Assembly (NCBI GenBank): GCA_018648805.1
Contig: JABGQM010000009.1
Location: 1 to 64,000 of the forward strand
DNA: 64,000 nucleotides
Reading direction: 5' to 3'
Source: Verrucomicrobiota bacterium
GTDB taxonomy: Bacteria > Verrucomicrobiota > Kiritimatiellia > UBA8416 > JABMPJ01
The position numbers were made by a program, and so were the translations under genes. Numbering within the stretch: position 1 is the stretch's first letter; each line of letters opens with the position of its first letter. The notes under the pieces were generated by a model. The model saw only the letters and a program-made list of their open reading frames with translations, had not been told where the DNA came from and ran no database searches. Shown here one piece after another: positions 61,612 to 64,000 of this stretch.

Positions 61612-61639
61612 CTGTCGCAATAGAATGCGATAACTGTCG
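61612..61639 (+). promoter_or_regulatory. direct-repeat operator candidate upstream of UroD gene 61781
   Basis: CTGTCG at 61612-61617 and 61634-61639, 22 bp apart, in an AT-richer stretch of the 205-base gap before the UroD gene. Same arrangement as at 43419. Confidence 0.55.
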
Positions 61640-61780
61640 TAAAATGGCGCTGTCCTTTGCGAAGTGATTCGATACACTCTGGTCCGGTTGGGACGGGTTT
61701 GTGCCCCGCAGGTACGTGGTTGCCCTGTTGGACTAGTGTGGTATGGACCGATGTTCAATGCATCGTAATGGAGACGTGAG

Positions 61781-62950
61781 ATGAGTGACGAAGCGGCTAT
61801 GACGAATCGTGAACGCGCGCTGGCGGTATTGCGCTATCAATCCTATGACCGGCTGCCGCTGGTGCATTTTGGTTACTGGAGTGAGACCTTGCAGAAATGG
61901 GCCGCCGAGGGCCATATTTCCGAAGCGCTCGTGAAGGCGCATGGGGATGGCAATCCGGCTGACTACGAGCTGAACGAGCTCCTCGGCTGGGATTTCAACT
62001 GGCAGTGCATGTTCGGTCCCGCTCACGGGTTGAGGCCCGGTTTTGAACGTAAGGTTATCCGCACGTTGGAGGACGGCACGCAGCACGTTCTCAATGGTGA
62101 GGGTGTGGTGCTCTGCCGGAAACCGGGCGCGGGCTCCATTCCTGCCGAGATCAGCCATACGCTGACCGATCGCACAAGTTGGGACGAGCAGTATAGGCAC
62201 CGTTACGAGTGGGCCGAGGAGCGGGTCACCGGGCAGCGCGTCTTGGTCAACGACAAGATGGTGCCGTTCACGGAGGGCGGTCTCGCCTTTCTTCAGCAGG
62301 GCGAGCGCGACTATCTGTACGGGCTCCATTGCGGCAGCCTCTTCGGTAATATCCGCAACATCGTGGGTGTCGAGGGCAGTAGCTATATCTACTGTGACGA
62401 TGAGGTGCTCTATAAGGAGATCATCGATACCAATGCCGAGCTCTGCTACGAGAACATCAAGTATACGCTCGAGACCGGCGCCCGCTTCGACTTTGCCCAC
62501 TTCTGGGAAGACATCTGCTTCAAGAATGGTCCGCTGGTCATTCCGCGCGTCTTTGACGAGTTGGTCGGGCCGCACTACAAGCGGATTACTGAGCTGCTCA
62601 CCGGGCACGGGATCGACATTGTCTCACTGGACTGCGACGGCATGATCGATTCGCTTATTCCGACCTGGCTTGAGAACGGGGTCAACACCATGTTCCCGAT
62701 CGAGGTGGGCACCTGGAATGCGAGTATTGCCCCCTGGCGTGAGACCTACGGCAAGGATCTGCGTGGGGTGGGGGGCATGAACAAGAATGTTTTCGCCCGG
62801 GACCGGGCCGCCATCGACACGGAGATCGATCGACTCCAGGCGCTGGTCAAGCTCGGGGGCTACATCCCCTGTCCGGACCACCGCATTCCGCCCGGCGCCG
62901 AATGGGATATGGTCAAATATTACTGCGAGCGCATGCGCGAAACGGTCTAA
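61781..62950 (+). CDS. uroporphyrinogen-decarboxylase-like protein (UroD paralogue 5, DCDG type)
   Basis: Protein of 389 residues. It starts with TNRERALAVLRYQSYDRLPLVHFGYW, the common UroD-family opening. At the H-x-C-G position it has D284-C285-D286-G (VSLDCDGMIDSLIPTW), and later VGGMNKNVFARD and IPCPDHRIPPGAEWD, a typical family end. GGAG precedes ATG 61781. It lies 16 bases ahead of a GH2 gene and is probably cotranscribed with it. The reaction is unknown; loss of the zinc His argues against simple MtaA-like chemistry. Confidence 0.87.
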   Translation: MSDEAAMTNRERALAVLRYQSYDRLPLVHFGYWSETLQKWAAEGHISEALVKAHGDGNPADYELNELLGWDFNWQCMFGPAHGLRPGFERKVIRTLEDGTQHVLNGEGVVLCRKPGAGSIPAEISHTLTDRTSWDEQYRHRYEWAEERVTGQRVLVNDKMVPFTEGGLAFLQQGERDYLYGLHCGSLFGNIRNIVGVEGSSYIYCDDEVLYKEIIDTNAELCYENIKYTLETGARFDFAHFWEDICFKNGPLVIPRVFDELVGPHYKRITELLTGHGIDIVSLDCDGMIDSLIPTWLENGVNTMFPIEVGTWNASIAPWRETYGKDLRGVGGMNKNVFARDRAAIDTEIDRLQALVKLGGYIPCPDHRIPPGAEWDMVKYYCERMRETV

Positions 62951-62966
62951 CCTGGTTGTCGCCACT

Positions 62967-64000
62967 ATGAGAACACGAATCTGTATCGATTCTGACTGGC
63001 GCTTTGCCCTCGGGGATTATCCGGAGGCCAGCGGCACAAGCTGTGATGACCGTGACTGGCGTGCCCTCGATCTGCCGCATGACTGGTCGATCGAGGCGAC
63101 GCCCCATCCCGACAACCCGGCCCAGGCCGGCGGCGGGTTCTTTCCCGGTGGAATCGGCTGGTATCGCAAGCAGCTGGAGGTGCCGGCCGACCTTGGCGAT
63201 CGCCGCGTCCTGATCGAGTTCGACGGCGTCTACATGAACAGCGAGGTGTGGTGCAACGGTCACGCCTGCGGCAAGCGTCCTTACGGCTACAGCAGTTTCT
63301 GCTATGACCTGACCCCCCACATCAAGGCAGGGCAGACCGCCTGCATTGCAGTGCGGGTCGATAATGCGCAGCAGAAGAATTCACGCTGGTACAGCGGTTC
63401 CGGTATCTACCGTCATGTCTGGCTGACCCTTGCCGGGCCCGTGCGGGTGGGGCACTGGGGGACCTATGTGACCACGCCGGAGGTGAGCGCTGAGCGGGCG
63501 GTGGTGGAGTGCGTGGTGACGGTGGTGAATGAGGGTGTGGATGACTTTGAGATCGAGGTGTCTGCGACGGTGATTGGGCCGGATGGAACAACCGAACATC
63601 GAACACCGAACACGGAACACCGAACATCGAACGCTTCGACCACGACGTGTGTACTAACGGCGGCGTGTCCCTGCCCTAAACTCTGGTCCCCCGACACTCC
63701 CAATCTCTACACGCTGCGCGTTGAGCTGACGCGTGACGGGGAGCTGCTCGATTCCTGTGACACGCGTTTTGGCGTTCGATCACTGCGTTTCGACGCCAAC
63801 AAGGGCTTCTTCCTCAATGGGCAATCGCTCAAGCTCAAGGGTGTGAACGAACATCACGATGCCGGCTGCCTGGGCGCGGCCGTGCCGGATGATGTGATCC
63901 GGAGGCGGTTCCGCATTCTCAAAGAGATGGGCTGCAACGCGATCCGCGTGGCACACAATCCGGCTTCGCCCGCCTTTCTCGACCTCTGCGACGAGATGGG
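62967..64000 (+). CDS. glycoside hydrolase family 2 (beta-galactosidase-like), cut by the right edge
   Basis: The first 344 codons of a GH2 protein, beginning MRTRICIDSDWRFALGD. Seen: LPHDWSIE, FPGGIGWYRKQLEVP, YGYSSFCYDLTPHIKAG, SRWYSGSGIYRHVWL, KLWSPDTPNLYTLRV and the barrel start LKGVNEHHDAGCLGAAVP...GCNAIRVAHNP. The catalytic Glu residues lie beyond the window. No signal peptide. Residues about 209-221 are encoded by a simple DNA repeat. The gene follows the UroD gene by 16 bases. Most GH2 enzymes with this N-terminus are beta-galactosidases, but this is not certain. Confidence 0.9.
   Translation, partial: MRTRICIDSDWRFALGDYPEASGTSCDDRDWRALDLPHDWSIEATPHPDNPAQAGGGFFPGGIGWYRKQLEVPADLGDRRVLIEFDGVYMNSEVWCNGHACGKRPYGYSSFCYDLTPHIKAGQTACIAVRVDNAQQKNSRWYSGSGIYRHVWLTLAGPVRVGHWGTYVTTPEVSAERAVVECVVTVVNEGVDDFEIEVSATVIGPDGTTEHRTPNTEHRTSNASTTTCVLTAACPCPKLWSPDTPNLYTLRVELTRDGELLDSCDTRFGVRSLRFDANKGFFLNGQSLKLKGVNEHHDAGCLGAAVPDDVIRRRFRILKEMGCNAIRVAHNPASPAFLDLCDEM
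63592..63631 (+). repeat. CGAACACCGAACA-type simple repeat inside the GH2 gene
   Basis: Units of the form CGAACA(T/C)C and CGGAACACC follow one another for about 40 bases. They are read in frame as TEHRTPNTEHRTSN in a loop between two strands of the immunoglobulin-like domain. Confidence 0.8.

Noticed and set aside
21308..62950. Idea that the UroD-like genes serve heme synthesis
   Set aside because: There are five divergent copies with altered active sites and no other heme gene in the window.
1..64000. CRISPR array or cas genes
   Set aside because: No regularly spaced repeat-spacer pattern and no Cas-like protein was seen; the repeats found are REP-like or simple.

Overview
The window reads as one continuous piece of a Gram-negative, GC-rich bacterial chromosome. 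The best guess is the PVC superphylum, and within it a Kiritimatiellota-like organism. This is inference from gene content: Cys-type sulfatases with an anaerobic sulfatase maturase, many family GH2/GH29/GH65 glycosidases, a large expansion of uroporphyrinogen-decarboxylase-like (UroD) proteins, porins, BamD and LptE. No marker rRNA is present. About 51 complete protein genes, one gene cut by the right edge and one tRNA are supported. No CRISPR array, integrase, transposase or phage gene was seen.

Layout. 1-7030: a HEAT/zinc-ribbon/nuclease-like protein, an FmdB-type zinc ribbon, then a coupled RND exporter / LolA-like / outer-membrane-barrel operon and an OsmC protein. 7147-8454: anaerobic sulfatase maturase. 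8514-10891 (minus): an operon of two secreted Arg/Glu-rich proteins around an ECF sigma factor and a membrane protein that may be its anti-sigma factor. 11169-15182: envelope proteins of unknown function (discoidin-like, LysM lipoprotein, coiled-coil membrane proteins). 15302-18688: ABC exporter, secreted esterase, unknown protein. 18831-29741: acyl-CoA dehydrogenase-like gene, two UroD plus fatty-acid-desaturase pairs, a secreted phosphatase, AvtA and a sulfatase. 29802-36709: outer-membrane proteins, an LRR lipoprotein, an ABC-F ATPase and an FGE-fold protein. 36851-43374: a housekeeping block (BamD, LptE, ribosomal protein S20, a methionine-related pair, UroD, tRNA-Pro, BirA). 43565-64000: a dense carbohydrate-catabolism region with UroD, a spermidine-synthase-like membrane protein, an ARSK-type sulfatase, GH2, GH29, beta-mannosidase, sugar kinase, GH65, sugar isomerase, 2-hydroxyacid dehydrogenase, fRMsr, UroD and another GH2.

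How it fits together. The sulfatases carry the Cys-x-Pro-Ser-Arg site and would be activated by the maturase at 7147. Sulfatases and glycosidases lack signal peptides, so sulfated, fucose-, mannose- and probably uronate-containing oligosaccharides are inferred to be broken down inside the cell. Five UroD-family genes sit among these genes. Two are directly followed by desaturase-like membrane di-iron enzymes, and one heads a tightly coupled operon with the ARSK-like sulfatase and a GH2 enzyme. Four promoter regions of the catabolic part carry a TGTCG-type motif repeated exactly 22 bp apart, which suggests a shared regulator. I consider the UroD/desaturase/sulfatase association with this operator the best candidate for an undescribed system. 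Several small repeat families, including REP-like inverted doublets inside two reading frames, are also present.
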